Assembly: GCA_036378435.1 (NCBI GenBank)
Contig: DASUWK010000062.1
Coordinates: forward strand, 1 to 64,000
DNA length: 64,000 nt
Direction of reading: 5' to 3'
Origin: DASUWK01 sp036378435
GTDB lineage: Bacteria > Chloroflexota > Dormibacteria > Dormibacterales > Dormibacteraceae
A program made the translations under genes and the position numbers. The notes under the pieces are model-generated. The model made no database searches, was not told the origin of the DNA, and saw nothing but the letters and a program-made list of their open reading frames with translations. Positions 51,716 to 60,509 of this stretch are shown one piece after another. Within the stretch, counting starts at the first letter, position 1; each line of letters opens with the position of its first letter.

Positions 51716-53181
51716 CCGCGGGCGCTCGGTACGAACGAGCACCCGATCGCGACCACGCTCCAAACCGGCCACGCGACTCCGATGGCGTCGAACGTGTGGA
51801 GGAAGATCGCGCAGGTTGCGGTGGCCCCCAAGCCCAGGAGACCCGCCTGGCTCCAGCCGTCGCCCGCAAGCGCGCCGCGCGCCAGCCGGAGCAGGCACGT
51901 AACGACGAAAAGCACCACCAGGATGAAGGCGACCAGGCCCATCTCGAAGCCGATCTGGAAGTACCAGCTTTCCTGGATGACTGCGCCGGCGACGGCGAAT
52001 CGCTCACCGGTCGAGGCGGCGGTGCCCAGACCGTGGCCGAGTGGGGAGACGAGGAGCGCCGTCGCGTCCTGACCGAGCCGATCAAGGTGGATGGTCGAGC
52101 TCACGTCGGACGGTGAGAGGGTCGTGCCCAGGCGGTCGCCGAGTCCGATCGCCGCGGCGAGAGGTACCAGGACCAGGGCCAGAAAAGCGCCTGCTGTCAA
52201 CGCAACGATGCGCCGGTTGGCAAGCATCACCGCTGTCACGGCCATCGCGAACATCGCAAAGATCGCCGTGCGCGTCAGTGAGAGCATGGTCCCGGCCGCC
52301 GCGATGAGCAGCGAGAGGGCGCGCAGGGCTCGGCCGGGGGCGAGCCCGACCCGGCTGGCGGCGATTCCAAACGGCACCAGCATGAAGAAGCCAAAGGACA
52401 GCGAACTGAAGAAGAACCCGGATGCGTGCAGCAGGTAGCGCCCACCGACGAGGCTGTAGACGAGCTCGACGCTCGCCGAGCCGCCCGCCTGCTGGCCCTG
52501 GTAGTCGAGCACTCCGGCAGAGGCCAGGAAATTGCCCCAGCCCGCCGCATCGAACACGTTCCAGAGGCCAGTGGCGGTGGTGACCGCGCCTTCGAGGAGC
52601 AGCGCCAGCGCGAGCAGCCGGCGCTCCGGGGGCCCGAGGGGGAGGTGGCGGACGATCACGAAGATGAGGACGAGGAATCCGTCCTGCCGAGCCGCCACCA
52701 GCCGCACATCCGCAGGCGGTCCGAGCGGCAAGAGGAGGTAGGCGGCGATGATGGCCACCAGAGCCAGCGCCAGCAGGTCGAGGCCGTCGAGGGCGCGCGT
52801 GCCCCGTACGATCGCCGCCACGCCGAGCGCCAGGATGGCGAACTCCTTCCAGAACCTCATCATCGACACGAGGTCGTGAGCGGCGCCCAGCTTTTGGAGC
52901 TCACCGAAGAACAGGGGGTCGAAGGGCGCCAGCGTCAAGACTGCGGTCAGCACCCAGGCCGGTCGCGCGATCGCCAGCACGACGAACCAGGGCGCCACCA
53001 GCAGCGCGAGGACCGCACCCACCCAAACGGACCCCAAGGCCGTCGCGGCGCCCGCCAGCATCGCCGCCACGAGCGCCCCGATCAGCAGCGGGACAGGAGC
53101 CGTGAGCTGCAGGAGGCGGTCGCCGAGAGGGCCGCGGTCGGGGGTTACGCTGCGGGCTGCGGCGACGCTGGTGCGGCTCAC
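51688..53181 (-). CDS. O-antigen polymerase/ligase-like membrane protein (Wzy/WaaL family)
   Basis: 497 residues with about 11-12 membrane helices and a long periplasmic loop near 215-260 (VFDAAGWGNFLASAGVLDYQ region), then GHGLGTAASTGERF. That layout matches Wzy/WaaL-type proteins that join lipid-linked repeat units or ligate glycan to an acceptor. Sequence conservation in this family is low, so polymerase versus ligase cannot be decided. The start overlaps the stop of the upstream glycosyltransferase by 4 bases. Confidence 0.8.
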   Translation of the reverse strand: MSRTSVAAARSVTPDRGPLGDRLLQLTAPVPLLIGALVAAMLAGAATALGSVWVGAVLALLVAPWFVVLAIARPAWVLTAVLTLAPFDPLFFGELQKLGAAHDLVSMMRFWKEFAILALGVAAIVRGTRALDGLDLLALALVAIIAAYLLLPLGPPADVRLVAARQDGFLVLIFVIVRHLPLGPPERRLLALALLLEGAVTTATGLWNVFDAAGWGNFLASAGVLDYQGQQAGGSASVELVYSLVGGRYLLHASGFFFSSLSFGFFMLVPFGIAASRVGLAPGRALRALSLLIAAAGTMLSLTRTAIFAMFAMAVTAVMLANRRIVALTAGAFLALVLVPLAAAIGLGDRLGTTLSPSDVSSTIHLDRLGQDATALLVSPLGHGLGTAASTGERFAVAGAVIQESWYFQIGFEMGLVAFILVVLFVVTCLLRLARGALAGDGWSQAGLLGLGATATCAIFLHTFDAIGVAWPVWSVVAIGCSFVPSARGQAPDSAAR

Positions 53182-54395
53182 CTAACCGGCACTCCAGCGG
53201 CGCCGCGAGCAGCTGCCACCTCCGGCAGCCACGCGGCGAATCGGGCGCCGATCTCGTCCCAGTCGGAGCCTGCGACGATCGACCGGGCGCGCGTCGAGAG
53301 GCGCTGCCGGAGCTCGGGGTCGCGCAGTAGGGCCACTGTCTGCGCCACGAAGGCCGGCGCGTCGCGCGCCGTCAGGGCGGCGCCCGCGGCCCCGTAATCG
53401 AGCCCAGCATCGGCCTGGTCGGTGGCTACCATCGGCAGCCCGTTGGCGGCGGCCTCGATCATCTTGATCTTCGTTCCATGCCCTGCCCGCATCGGCACCA
53501 GCAGGACGTCGCTGCCGGCAAGCCAAGGGCGCACCTCGTCAACCTCGCCGACCACCTCGATGCCCGATGCGGGGTCGTGGAGCCGCATCACGCGAGGCAA
53601 AGGCTTGCGGCCGATCACGGTGAGCACGGCGTCCGGCACCTCGCGGCGGATGGCTGGCATCAACTTCGACGTCAGCCACTCGCAGGCATCCACGTTCGGC
53701 CAGTAGTCGAGCGAGCCCAGGAACAAGAGGCGCCGCGCCTGCCCCGGTCTGGGTTGGTGTGCCGGCGCGGCGGGGATGCGAGTTCCGTTGGGAGCGACGT
53801 GGACCCGCCGTGCACCCCACGCCCTGAGTGCGGCCGCATCGGGCTCGGAAGCCGCCACGACGCCATCCGCTTCGCGGACCGTGCGCCGCCCCCACCACCA
53901 CGCCCTGGCCGCATTGCTCGCGTTGAGGATGACCCCGTAAGGAGTCGGCGCACGCCGGGCGATGGAGGCCGCGAGCCGCCACTCGATCCCCTGCTCGATG
54001 TGAATCCAGGGCAGCCCGCAGGCGCGCAGCAGGCCTAGCAGGCCGTAAGCCGAGTACTGGTCGACCACGATCAGATCGTGCCCGGCCGAGGCCGCATTGT
54101 CGACCGCGCGCCGCGTCAGCTCGTGCGTCGAGCTCCAGGCGGCCAGAGGCAGAGGATCGACGAGCACTCCGATCTTGTGCCGGCGCCGCGACGCCTCGCG
54201 CGCTGGATAGCGGTGCCAGCGGTCGTCCGTGAGCTTGAGCTCGGCGTCAGGGCCGCCGGCGCCCGTCTGCCACACCTCCACGTCATGTCCCTTCGCGCAG
54301 CCTCGCAGGAGCTCGTAAGCGCGCATCGCGCCACCTGTGCTGTTGGAGGTGGGCGTGTGAGGCGTGATCCAGAGGACACTCAACCTTCCCGTCAA
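53178..54395 (-). CDS. Glycosyltransferase family 4-like
   Basis: 405 residues in a GT-B fold. The N-terminal domain starts LSVLWITPHTPTSNSTGGAM; the second domain contains FLGSLDYWPNVDACEWL and LLVPMRAGHGTKIKMIEAAA, a GT4-type donor site in which Glu in IEAAA replaces the common E-x7-E. Three adjacent family members suggest a side-branched chain. TTG 54395 is chosen because it overlaps the upstream stop as TTGA and has GGAG 8 bases before it; an ATG at 54425 overlapping by 34 bases is possible. Confidence 0.88.
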   Translation of the reverse strand: MTGRLSVLWITPHTPTSNSTGGAMRAYELLRGCAKGHDVEVWQTGAGGPDAELKLTDDRWHRYPAREASRRRHKIGVLVDPLPLAAWSSTHELTRRAVDNAASAGHDLIVVDQYSAYGLLGLLRACGLPWIHIEQGIEWRLAASIARRAPTPYGVILNASNAARAWWWGRRTVREADGVVAASEPDAAALRAWGARRVHVAPNGTRIPAAPAHQPRPGQARRLLFLGSLDYWPNVDACEWLTSKLMPAIRREVPDAVLTVIGRKPLPRVMRLHDPASGIEVVGEVDEVRPWLAGSDVLLVPMRAGHGTKIKMIEAAANGLPMVATDQADAGLDYGAAGAALTARDAPAFVAQTVALLRDPELRQRLSTRARSIVAGSDWDEIGARFAAWLPEVAAARGAAGVPVR

Positions 54396-55573
54396 GCCTG
54401 CTTCTCCGGACGAGGGACCAGGCATTCGTAAACCTTGCGCGTGGCAAGGCCCATCGTTTGAACTCTGAACTGAGAGTTGAACCGCTCGCGTCCTGCCGCC
54501 GCCAGCCGGGCTGCGAGTTCTGAGTCGTCCAGGAGCCTGAGAACAGCCTTGGCCATAGCGGCCCAATCGTCGATGGGCACCACGACACCGGACACGCCCG
54601 CCTCCACCGCGTCGCGGCTACCGACCGCGTCCGTGACGACGACAGGGATGCCGGCCCGCATCGCCTCCAAAGGTGTGTAAGGGCCACCCTCGAACCGGGA
54701 CGTCAGGCAGAAGACGTCGAGGGCACCCAGCGCCCAGGCCGGCTTCTCGAGATCCGGTAGGTGGTGGATCCGTAAGCCGTCCGCTGAGCTGCCGATCATG
54801 GCTCTAACCGAGCTCCGCAGCGGCCCGTCGCCGATGAGGACGAAGTGTGCGTCGGGCCGCTGTTTGGCGATCTCGAGACAGGCGCGAACGAACTGATCGG
54901 GGGCTTTCTGCGGCACGAGACGGCTGATGGTCCCGATCAGCGGGGTCGACGGGTCCAGACCGAGCAGCGAGCGCAGATCGCGGGCCGACGTCGGCAGCTC
55001 TGACTCGATGCCATTGGGGACCACGCTCACGCGGCCACGGGCGATCACGCGAAGCTTGACGGCCAGCTCGGCCTCGCTCGCAGAGACCGCGATCATGTGG
55101 TCGGTGAGCGGCCGCAGAAGCTGCTCGGTCCTCATCGCGAGCGCTCCGGTGGCGAGCGCGTGCGGCGTGTACACGCGAACGCAGCCGGTGCCCGCCGCGG
55201 CCAGGCGTGCGATCGCTCCACCCACTGAGCTGTGCCCGTGGACGATGTCGAAGCCTCGCTCCTGGATGAGCCTGCGAATTCGCCAGATCGCCTGGAGGTT
55301 GGCCGGGTGCGCGGGGTTGCGCCTCATGGGCACGACGTGCACGACGCAGCCCGCAGCTCGCAGCTCCGCCAAGGCGCCGTCGTCGCTCAGCCCGTCGACG
55401 CGCCGAGCGGGAGTGACCGAGTCGTGCTGGACGTCAGGCACGTACCTGACGAGGTCGATCAGGTGGCGGGCGGTGCCGCCGCCGATGGCCTCCAGCACGT
55501 GAAGCACGCGAATCGGACGGCCGGCGAGGGAGTCCGGCGCGGCGTCGAGGACCGTCGGGGCCGGGTCTCGCAT
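54392..55573 (-). CDS. Glycosyltransferase family 4 (GT-B fold)
   Basis: 393 residues. The N-terminal loop is in RVLHVLEAIGGGTARHLIDL, and DIVHGHSSVGGAIARLAA carries the conserved His. The second domain has ISRLVPQKAPDQFVRAC and LTSRFEGGPYTPLEAMRAGI with the E-x7-E donor motif. It is probably one transferase step in building the repeat unit. It is transcribed leftward, starts 1 base after the stop of the family 2 gene, and overlaps the next gene by 4 bases. Confidence 0.9.
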   Translation of the reverse strand: MRDPAPTVLDAAPDSLAGRPIRVLHVLEAIGGGTARHLIDLVRYVPDVQHDSVTPARRVDGLSDDGALAELRAAGCVVHVVPMRRNPAHPANLQAIWRIRRLIQERGFDIVHGHSSVGGAIARLAAAGTGCVRVYTPHALATGALAMRTEQLLRPLTDHMIAVSASEAELAVKLRVIARGRVSVVPNGIESELPTSARDLRSLLGLDPSTPLIGTISRLVPQKAPDQFVRACLEIAKQRPDAHFVLIGDGPLRSSVRAMIGSSADGLRIHHLPDLEKPAWALGALDVFCLTSRFEGGPYTPLEAMRAGIPVVVTDAVGSRDAVEAGVSGVVVPIDDWAAMAKAVLRLLDDSELAARLAAAGRERFNSQFRVQTMGLATRKVYECLVPRPEKQA

Positions 55574-55574
55574 G

Positions 55575-56576
55575 CTAAGCCGCGTTCCTGTCGCTACCGG
55601 CCGGCGGTTTGGTGAACTTGATGTCGCCCAAGCCCGGGAGCCACGCCGGCGGCGGGCCCCAGCGCCTCAAGAAGAACGCGAGCGCCCCCAGGACGATCCC
55701 GTAGGTGCGGGCGCGACCGTGCTCGGTCCGCAGCGGCGCTCCTCGCCGCAAGCCCTGGCTGGCCAGCGCTCCGAGCTTGTCGCGGTTCGCGTTGAGCGCC
55801 GTCAGCACGGCTCTCCAGCCGCCCAGGCGTCGCGCGTACTCGATGCCGTTGCGCGTCATCAGGAACTCGTAGGCACCCTGCCGCCGCGAAGCGCCCGGCG
55901 CCTGGTACGCGCGGGCGTCCAGCGCGACCAGGACCGGCCAGCCCGCTCGCCGAGCGCGCAGGCACAGGTCGGCCTCCTCGAAATAGAGAAAGAATCTGCC
56001 ATCGAAGAGGCCCACGTCTTCGAGCAGCTGACGAGCGACGACGATGCAGGCTCCGTCCACCCAATCCGCCTCGACGAGCGGGCCCGAGCCACGCGGGGTG
56101 GGTCTGTGCGAGACCTGTCCGCGCCTATCCGTGCTGCCGCCGTACGACCATGGTTGGCCGCTCTCGCGGCTCGCCAGGGTGGGGGCGATCACACCGATCC
56201 GGCCCGAGCCGAGGTGGCCGATCAGTGTGGACACCGTCCCGTCCTCCAGCCCAGCGTCCTGCGTAAGCAGCAGGAAGTGGGTGTAGGGATGGGACATCAG
56301 TGCGCGCACGCCGGCGTTCATCGCCGTCGCGTAGCCGCCGTTGCTGGGCATCCGCATGACCCTCACGCCCGGCGCCGGCGGTGGCAGCGGTGGATCGGAC
56401 GGTCCTGAAGGGTTCTGCACGACCATGATGTCTTGAGCGGGCATTGTGCCCACCAGAGAGCGAGTCACGGCCGCGGCTCCGTTGGGATCGCCGTAAGCCA
56501 GGACCACGGCGCCGAGCCTGGTCGTCTCGGCCGACTGCGCCGGCGACGGCCCAACCCCGGGTTCAACCGTCGCCAT
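55575..56576 (-). CDS. Glycosyltransferase family 2 (rhamnosyltransferase-like)
   Basis: 333 residues. The N-terminal GAVVLAYGDPNGAAAVTRSL leads to VVQNPSG. The metal region near LLTQDAGLEDGTVSTLIGHL replaces the usual DDGS/DxD context, and the C-terminal GLFDGRFFLYFEEADLCLRA holds the ED catalytic motif seen in RfbF/WbbL-like rhamnosyltransferases. ATG 56576 is chosen because the domain begins soon after it; the longer frame upstream adds unlike sequence. The donor could be rhamnose, but that is inferred from family resemblance only. Confidence 0.85.
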   Translation of the reverse strand: MATVEPGVGPSPAQSAETTRLGAVVLAYGDPNGAAAVTRSLVGTMPAQDIMVVQNPSGPSDPPLPPPAPGVRVMRMPSNGGYATAMNAGVRALMSHPYTHFLLLTQDAGLEDGTVSTLIGHLGSGRIGVIAPTLASRESGQPWSYGGSTDRRGQVSHRPTPRGSGPLVEADWVDGACIVVARQLLEDVGLFDGRFFLYFEEADLCLRARRAGWPVLVALDARAYQAPGASRRQGAYEFLMTRNGIEYARRLGGWRAVLTALNANRDKLGALASQGLRRGAPLRTEHGRARTYGIVLGALAFFLRRWGPPPAWLPGLGDIKFTKPPAGSDRNAA

Positions 56577-56599
56577 CTCTGGGCCTAACCCGCGGGGCT

Positions 56600-57010
56600 C
56601 TAGTTCCCGTCGGATCTGCGTGCCGTCACGAACGCTCGATAGTCGTAGAAATAGTCGTCTGGGTCGTAGTAATCCGACGCGAGCACCAGGCAGACGGAGC
56701 TCGACGAGAAGTTCTCTATCTCTCGCCAATGCATGGCTGGTACGTAAAGCCCTTTGTAAGAACGGTTGAGGAAGAATCGCTCGCGCGCGCCCATCCCATC
56801 GTCGATCACTATGTCGAAGCTGCCGGACGCGGCGACGATCAGTGACTCGAGAGCACGGTGAGCGTGGCCTCCCCGAGACTCGCCACCGGGGACGTCATAC
56901 GTGTAATAGACACGGCGAATGGGGAACGGGACGTGCCGATCCTCTTCGATGAATGTGAGGTTCCCGCGAGGATCGGTTACCCTCGGCAGTTCGATGATCC
57001 GGGCTTCCAC
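56600..57010 (-). CDS. fdtA: dTDP-6-deoxy-hexulose 3,4-ketoisomerase (FdtA/QdtA-type cupin)
   Basis: 136 residues, the size of FdtA. The cupin core shows the active-site pair His49 and His51 in RGGHAHRALESLIVAASG, with the family start LPRVTDPRGNLTFIEE. It shifts the keto group of dTDP-4-keto-6-deoxyglucose from C4 to C3, which the DegT/FdtB-type aminotransferase encoded at 61022-62149 can then aminate. The result would be a 3-amino-3,6-dideoxyhexose such as Fuc3N or Qui3N. Which stereoisomer forms (FdtA or QdtA) cannot be told. GTG 57010 has TAGGCT (57023-57028, this strand) 12 bases upstream. Confidence 0.9.
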   Translation of the reverse strand: MEARIIELPRVTDPRGNLTFIEEDRHVPFPIRRVYYTYDVPGGESRGGHAHRALESLIVAASGSFDIVIDDGMGARERFFLNRSYKGLYVPAMHWREIENFSSSSVCLVLASDYYDPDDYFYDYRAFVTARRSDGN

Positions 57011-57033
57011 AATTGCCGCGACAGCCTAGCAGT

Positions 57034-58032
57034 ATGATGGCCGATTCCGGAACGTCTCCACGTGGTTTTGCCGGGCGCCCGCTCGCGCGGCGGTACGAGC
57101 ACAAAGACGAGGCCACGTGGGACGCCTTTGTAGCCGACGCGTGGAACGGCACACTGCTGCACACGCGGCGGTATCTCTCGTACCACCGAGACCGCTTCGA
57201 GGACCGGTCGCTGGTGATCGAGGAATCTGGACGGGTCGTCGGACTTCTGCCGGCCGCGGTCGACCCCGCCGATGAGCGCAATGTCGTCTCGCACCCCGGC
57301 ATCACCTATGGCGGCTTGGTAACACGTGGCGACCTGCGCGGGGAGGCCGCGATCTCGGCCTTCGAGGCCTGCGTGGCTGTTCTTCAAGGGGACGGGCACG
57401 ACCAGCTCACCTACAAATCGATCCCCACGCTCCTGCATCGGTTCCCGACTGAGGACGACCTCTATGCGCTGTGGCGGCTGGGGGCCACTCTGGCGAGGAC
57501 GGATCTGTGGGCTTGGGTGCCCGCGCACGGGCGGCGGTCGATGTCTCGAGTGCGGCAGCGCGCGCTCCGGCGCGCCGCCGAGGAGAGCATCGTCGTGCGA
57601 CAGGACGATTTGCGCCGGCTGCCGGAGTTCTGGGACGCCCTCGGTGAGAATCTCCGGGCGCGCCACGGCGTCTCCCCGACGCACACATTGGACGAGATCA
57701 CGACCCTGGTCGATCGGTTCCCGGACCGCATCGCGCTGCATGTCGGCGTCGATCCGGAGGGCGCCTTGCTGGCCGGCGCGCTGACTTTCCAAACCCCCGG
57801 CGCGGTCCACATCCAGTACAGCTCCCCGACTGAAGCCGGTCGCGAGGTGGGTGCGCTCGACGCCGTTTACGACTCGCTAATCAGGGCAGCGTCAGCCGCC
57901 GGCCTGGCGACCAGCTTTGGGTCGAGCACGGAGGCCGGTGGACAGGTGCTGAACACTTCTCTCTATCACTTCAAGGCGACGTTTGGTGCGGCCTCGCTGG
58001 CGCACCAGTTCTTCACGCTTCCGCTCAGCTGA
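57034..58032 (+). CDS. FemAB-like/BioF2-type acyltransferase-fold protein
   Basis: 332 residues from ATG 57034. A first GNAT-like lobe (EATWDAFVADAWNGTLLHTR then GRVVGLLPAAV) is followed by a second with MSRVRQRALRRA and LLAGALTFQTPGAVHIQYSS plus ALDAVYDSLIRAASAAG. This two-lobed plan matches the FemAB-like acyltransferases often found in polysaccharide loci, where they transfer an acyl or amino-acyl group. The substrate is unknown. It is divergent from fdtA, with 23 bases between starts. Confidence 0.78.
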   Translation: MMADSGTSPRGFAGRPLARRYEHKDEATWDAFVADAWNGTLLHTRRYLSYHRDRFEDRSLVIEESGRVVGLLPAAVDPADERNVVSHPGITYGGLVTRGDLRGEAAISAFEACVAVLQGDGHDQLTYKSIPTLLHRFPTEDDLYALWRLGATLARTDLWAWVPAHGRRSMSRVRQRALRRAAEESIVVRQDDLRRLPEFWDALGENLRARHGVSPTHTLDEITTLVDRFPDRIALHVGVDPEGALLAGALTFQTPGAVHIQYSSPTEAGREVGALDAVYDSLIRAASAAGLATSFGSSTEAGGQVLNTSLYHFKATFGAASLAHQFFTLPLS

Positions 58033-58046
58033 ACGCGGTCCAACTC

Positions 58047-58775
58047 TCACGCGCCGCCCAGCTGTCTGACCCGGCTGCGGAGCCATCTCAGCTTGTTCGT
58101 CAATACAGGCCGGCGGGGTGTGCGAGACACCTCCCAGTAGCGCTCGGTCGCCGGGTCGAGGGCGCGGTCAAGCATGTCTTTGTGGGCGTCGCGCAGTGGA
58201 GCAGCCTGCGACGCATAGCAAGCGAAAGCGTCCGCCTTGGTCGCCATTCCTTGCAGAGGGTTTCCAGCGCTCAGCTCGCGTGAGTCGGGCGGCGCCGACC
58301 AGCGGTTGCTGAGTCCGTACGGCAAATCCAGGTAGGCCACGCCGATGAGCCCGCTAGAACGCCCTAACGCCAGCCAGCACGCTTCGGCGGCGATCTCGTG
58401 GTCCACATGCCACCTTCCCCCCAGCGGGAAGAGAAGCAGTCTGGGATTGGCGTGGTCGATCTCACGTGCAACCCGCTCAGCCAACCGCGTCGGACTTGGC
58501 CGTTTGGGGTCGTACTGGCTGTCAAGAAAGTCCAGTGATGACTGGCTCGCGTGGCAGAGCGTCAGAGCGTTGAGGTCTTCGGACCTCCGGGCTGCCACTG
58601 CGACATCGCTGTCGCTGAAGCCGCACTCAACATCCCAACTCGCTGTGGTCGGCACGGCTGGCGCGCCTCCGAAGACGGTGAGAACGACGGCGCCGGGATT
58701 GGCGGCAAGCATCGAATAGCAGCTCAGGATCGCGTCGTCGTAGTGCGGCGAAACAACGAGGATCTGCTGCGACAC
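58047..58775 (-). CDS. PIG-L/LmbE-family deacetylase
   Basis: 242 residues with the zinc motif SPHYDDAIL (His11, Asp13/Asp14) and a second ligand His in GGRWHVDHEIAAEA. Family members remove acetyl or other acyl groups from amino sugars (for example N-acetylglucosamine conjugates, mycothiol or antibiotic intermediates). In this locus de-N-acetylation of a glycan or of a nucleotide sugar is likely. It is convergent with the acyltransferase gene at 57034-58032. The GTG start at 58775 has GGGAG 6 bases upstream and a TAGACT box at 58791-58796 on this strand. Confidence 0.88.
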   Translation of the reverse strand: MSQQILVVSPHYDDAILSCYSMLAANPGAVVLTVFGGAPAVPTTASWDVECGFSDSDVAVAARRSEDLNALTLCHASQSSLDFLDSQYDPKRPSPTRLAERVAREIDHANPRLLLFPLGGRWHVDHEIAAEACWLALGRSSGLIGVAYLDLPYGLSNRWSAPPDSRELSAGNPLQGMATKADAFACYASQAAPLRDAHKDMLDRALDPATERYWEVSRTPRRPVLTNKLRWLRSRVRQLGGA

Positions 58776-58859
58776 TTGGGCTCCCGCAAGAGTCTAAGAG
58801 CGAGGGCCGCCAGTTCGGGGGGCCGAGGATCCGTGCTCGGGTACAATCCGTCCTCCGCG

Positions 58860-59339
58860 ATGAGTCTCGACCCTCAGACCATCAAGGCAGTGCCGTTCGA
58901 CGAGCGCTTTCTGGACGCCACATGGACGTGGCTGCAAGACCGGGACCTGCACTGGATAATCGACGCCCGCCAGCAGACGCGTGAGGAGCAGCGCCGGTGG
59001 TTTCAGTCTCTGCCAGAGCGCAGGGATTACGCCATCTGGGGTGTCGAATGCGAAGGCACGCCGGTCGCTGTGTTCGGGCTTAAGAACATCGCCGCCAACG
59101 GCAGCGGCGAGTGGTTCATGTTCATCGGAACTCAGGAGTTTCGCGGTCGCGGCATAGGTGACTGGATTGTGGCTGAGATCGAGACCAAGGCGCGCGAACG
59201 CGGCCTGAACGAGCTGTGGGGCCGGATCCGCCCTGAGAATGAACACATTAAGAGACTGCTGCGGCGCAACGGCTTTGAAATTGGTCAAACAGAGGAGGGC
59301 GGGCGCCTGCGGATCCGCAAGCGGCTAGACACGGTCTGA
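58860..59339 (+). CDS. GNAT-family N-acetyltransferase A (sugar-type)
   Basis: 159 residues. FIGTQEFRGRGIGDWIVAEI holds the acetyl-CoA loop, and the end RLLRRNGFEIGQ matches the C-terminal strand. The first part (FLDATWTWLQDRDLHW, then REEQRRWFQSLPERRDYAIW) is like PseH/RimJ-type enzymes that acetylate amino sugars. It is paralogous to the gene at 60510-61025. ATG 58860 has TACAAT 12 bases upstream. It may N-acetylate the 3-amino sugar made by the FdtA/FdtB-type pair; that role is inferred. Confidence 0.85.
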   Translation: MSLDPQTIKAVPFDERFLDATWTWLQDRDLHWIIDARQQTREEQRRWFQSLPERRDYAIWGVECEGTPVAVFGLKNIAANGSGEWFMFIGTQEFRGRGIGDWIVAEIETKARERGLNELWGRIRPENEHIKRLLRRNGFEIGQTEEGGRLRIRKRLDTV

Positions 59340-59368
59340 CGGCTAGCGGCGTCGACAGTGACCCACGG

Positions 59369-60451
59369 TCAGTCGAGCGAGCCGATGGCTTCGACTGGGA
59401 AGGCGGAAAGCACCGAAGTCGCGTCGTCAATCTGCTCCTGGCTCAATTCGCGGCGCCAGCGACCCGGCAGATCACCCCAGACCCTCTTTAAGTCGAAGCC
59501 CTCGCCCGGTTGATTCGACTGGGCGAGGTACTCGTCGACACTGTCTGACCACTCCAACCCAGCACGCGAGAAAAGCGCTTGCGACTGCTCCACAGGATTG
59601 GCGAGGAGATCCTCATGCGTGACTTCGATCCAGTTGCCGCAGCTGCGGGCGGCCGCCTCCAGAGCGACACTCTGGACCCCGATGGCCCAAGCCACCTGCT
59701 TCGTCCGCGAGGCGCCAGGTTCCAGCGGCGGCGCCGCAATCTTCGGCAGCACGCGTTCCTGCAGCCACGGATCATTGGGATCTGGCACGGGCCTGAAGTC
59801 CATCCGCATCCAGCTGGCCAGGACGTCCAGCGCGTGGCGTTTCACCCAGACCACCCGGGGCGTGAACGTCACCGCCACCCACTCTGCGGCCAGCGCCGAG
59901 AACACTGACTTCACGACCACGACCCGCGGTGGCTTTCGAGCCTGCGCTGCGGCGAGTCGAATACTCCAGACGATTGGTCCGGCCGGTGACTCGACCAGGA
60001 CCCTTCCGACCTTGGGGCGTTCCTGCAGCCACGCGTCGACTCGTTTCTTCAGGCGCGCAGAGCGGAGGAGAGTGCCGGCTCCCCCACCCAAAAACGAATA
60101 CGTCCAAAGACGCTCGTAATGCGGCGCCCGGTCGCCTGGCTCGACCACCGGTAGGGCCTCGAAGTTGGACCCGAGCGCGACCGGAACCCAACGGCGGAGA
60201 AGCGGGTTGTCCGGCTCATTCACTATCGCGGCGCCTGCAGCGCGGCCCAGGATCTGCCCAAGCCAAGTGGTACCGGAACGGGGAACCCCCAACAGGAGCA
60301 CGCGGTGCGGCAAGTGCGGAACCTGGGGAGGATTTGCGCCCGCGGACCCGATCATGGGGCGGATGCCACTGCCGGCTCGAGACGATATGGAATACCTCTC
60401 GCCGGTCGTCCTCAAGACATCGCGAGGCGGTCTGCCGAGGTCGTAAGCCAT
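59369..60451 (-). CDS. Sulfotransferase family protein
   Basis: 360 residues. The PAPS 5'-phosphosulfate loop is VLLLGVPRSGTTWLGQIL near residue 50, and the 3'-phosphate-binding region includes RVVWVKRHALDVLASWMRM. These identify a sulfotransferase that would move sulfate from PAPS to a hydroxyl or amine on a glycan or lipid. The start is ATG 60451, which has TAACAT (60460-60465, this strand) 8 bases upstream; an ATG at 60355 would still keep the loop. It lies between the two paralogous acetyltransferases. Confidence 0.85.
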   Translation of the reverse strand: MAYDLGRPPRDVLRTTGERYSISSRAGSGIRPMIGSAGANPPQVPHLPHRVLLLGVPRSGTTWLGQILGRAAGAAIVNEPDNPLLRRWVPVALGSNFEALPVVEPGDRAPHYERLWTYSFLGGGAGTLLRSARLKKRVDAWLQERPKVGRVLVESPAGPIVWSIRLAAAQARKPPRVVVVKSVFSALAAEWVAVTFTPRVVWVKRHALDVLASWMRMDFRPVPDPNDPWLQERVLPKIAAPPLEPGASRTKQVAWAIGVQSVALEAAARSCGNWIEVTHEDLLANPVEQSQALFSRAGLEWSDSVDEYLAQSNQPGEGFDLKRVWGDLPGRWRRELSQEQIDDATSVLSAFPVEAIGSLD

Positions 60452-60459
60452 GGCGCCGG

Positions 60460-60503
60460 ATGTTAGTCCGATCGGCTTGGCCGGCGAGTTGCGCTTGTAT
60501 CGT
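60460..60503. promoter_or_regulatory. Divergent leaderless-type -10 boxes
   Basis: TAACAT on the minus strand (60460-60465) is 8 bases before the sulfotransferase ATG (60451). TATCGT on the plus strand (60498-60503) is 6 bases before the acetyltransferase GTG (60510). No Shine-Dalgarno sequence is seen at either start. Confidence 0.45.
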
Positions 60504-60509
60504 ATCGCC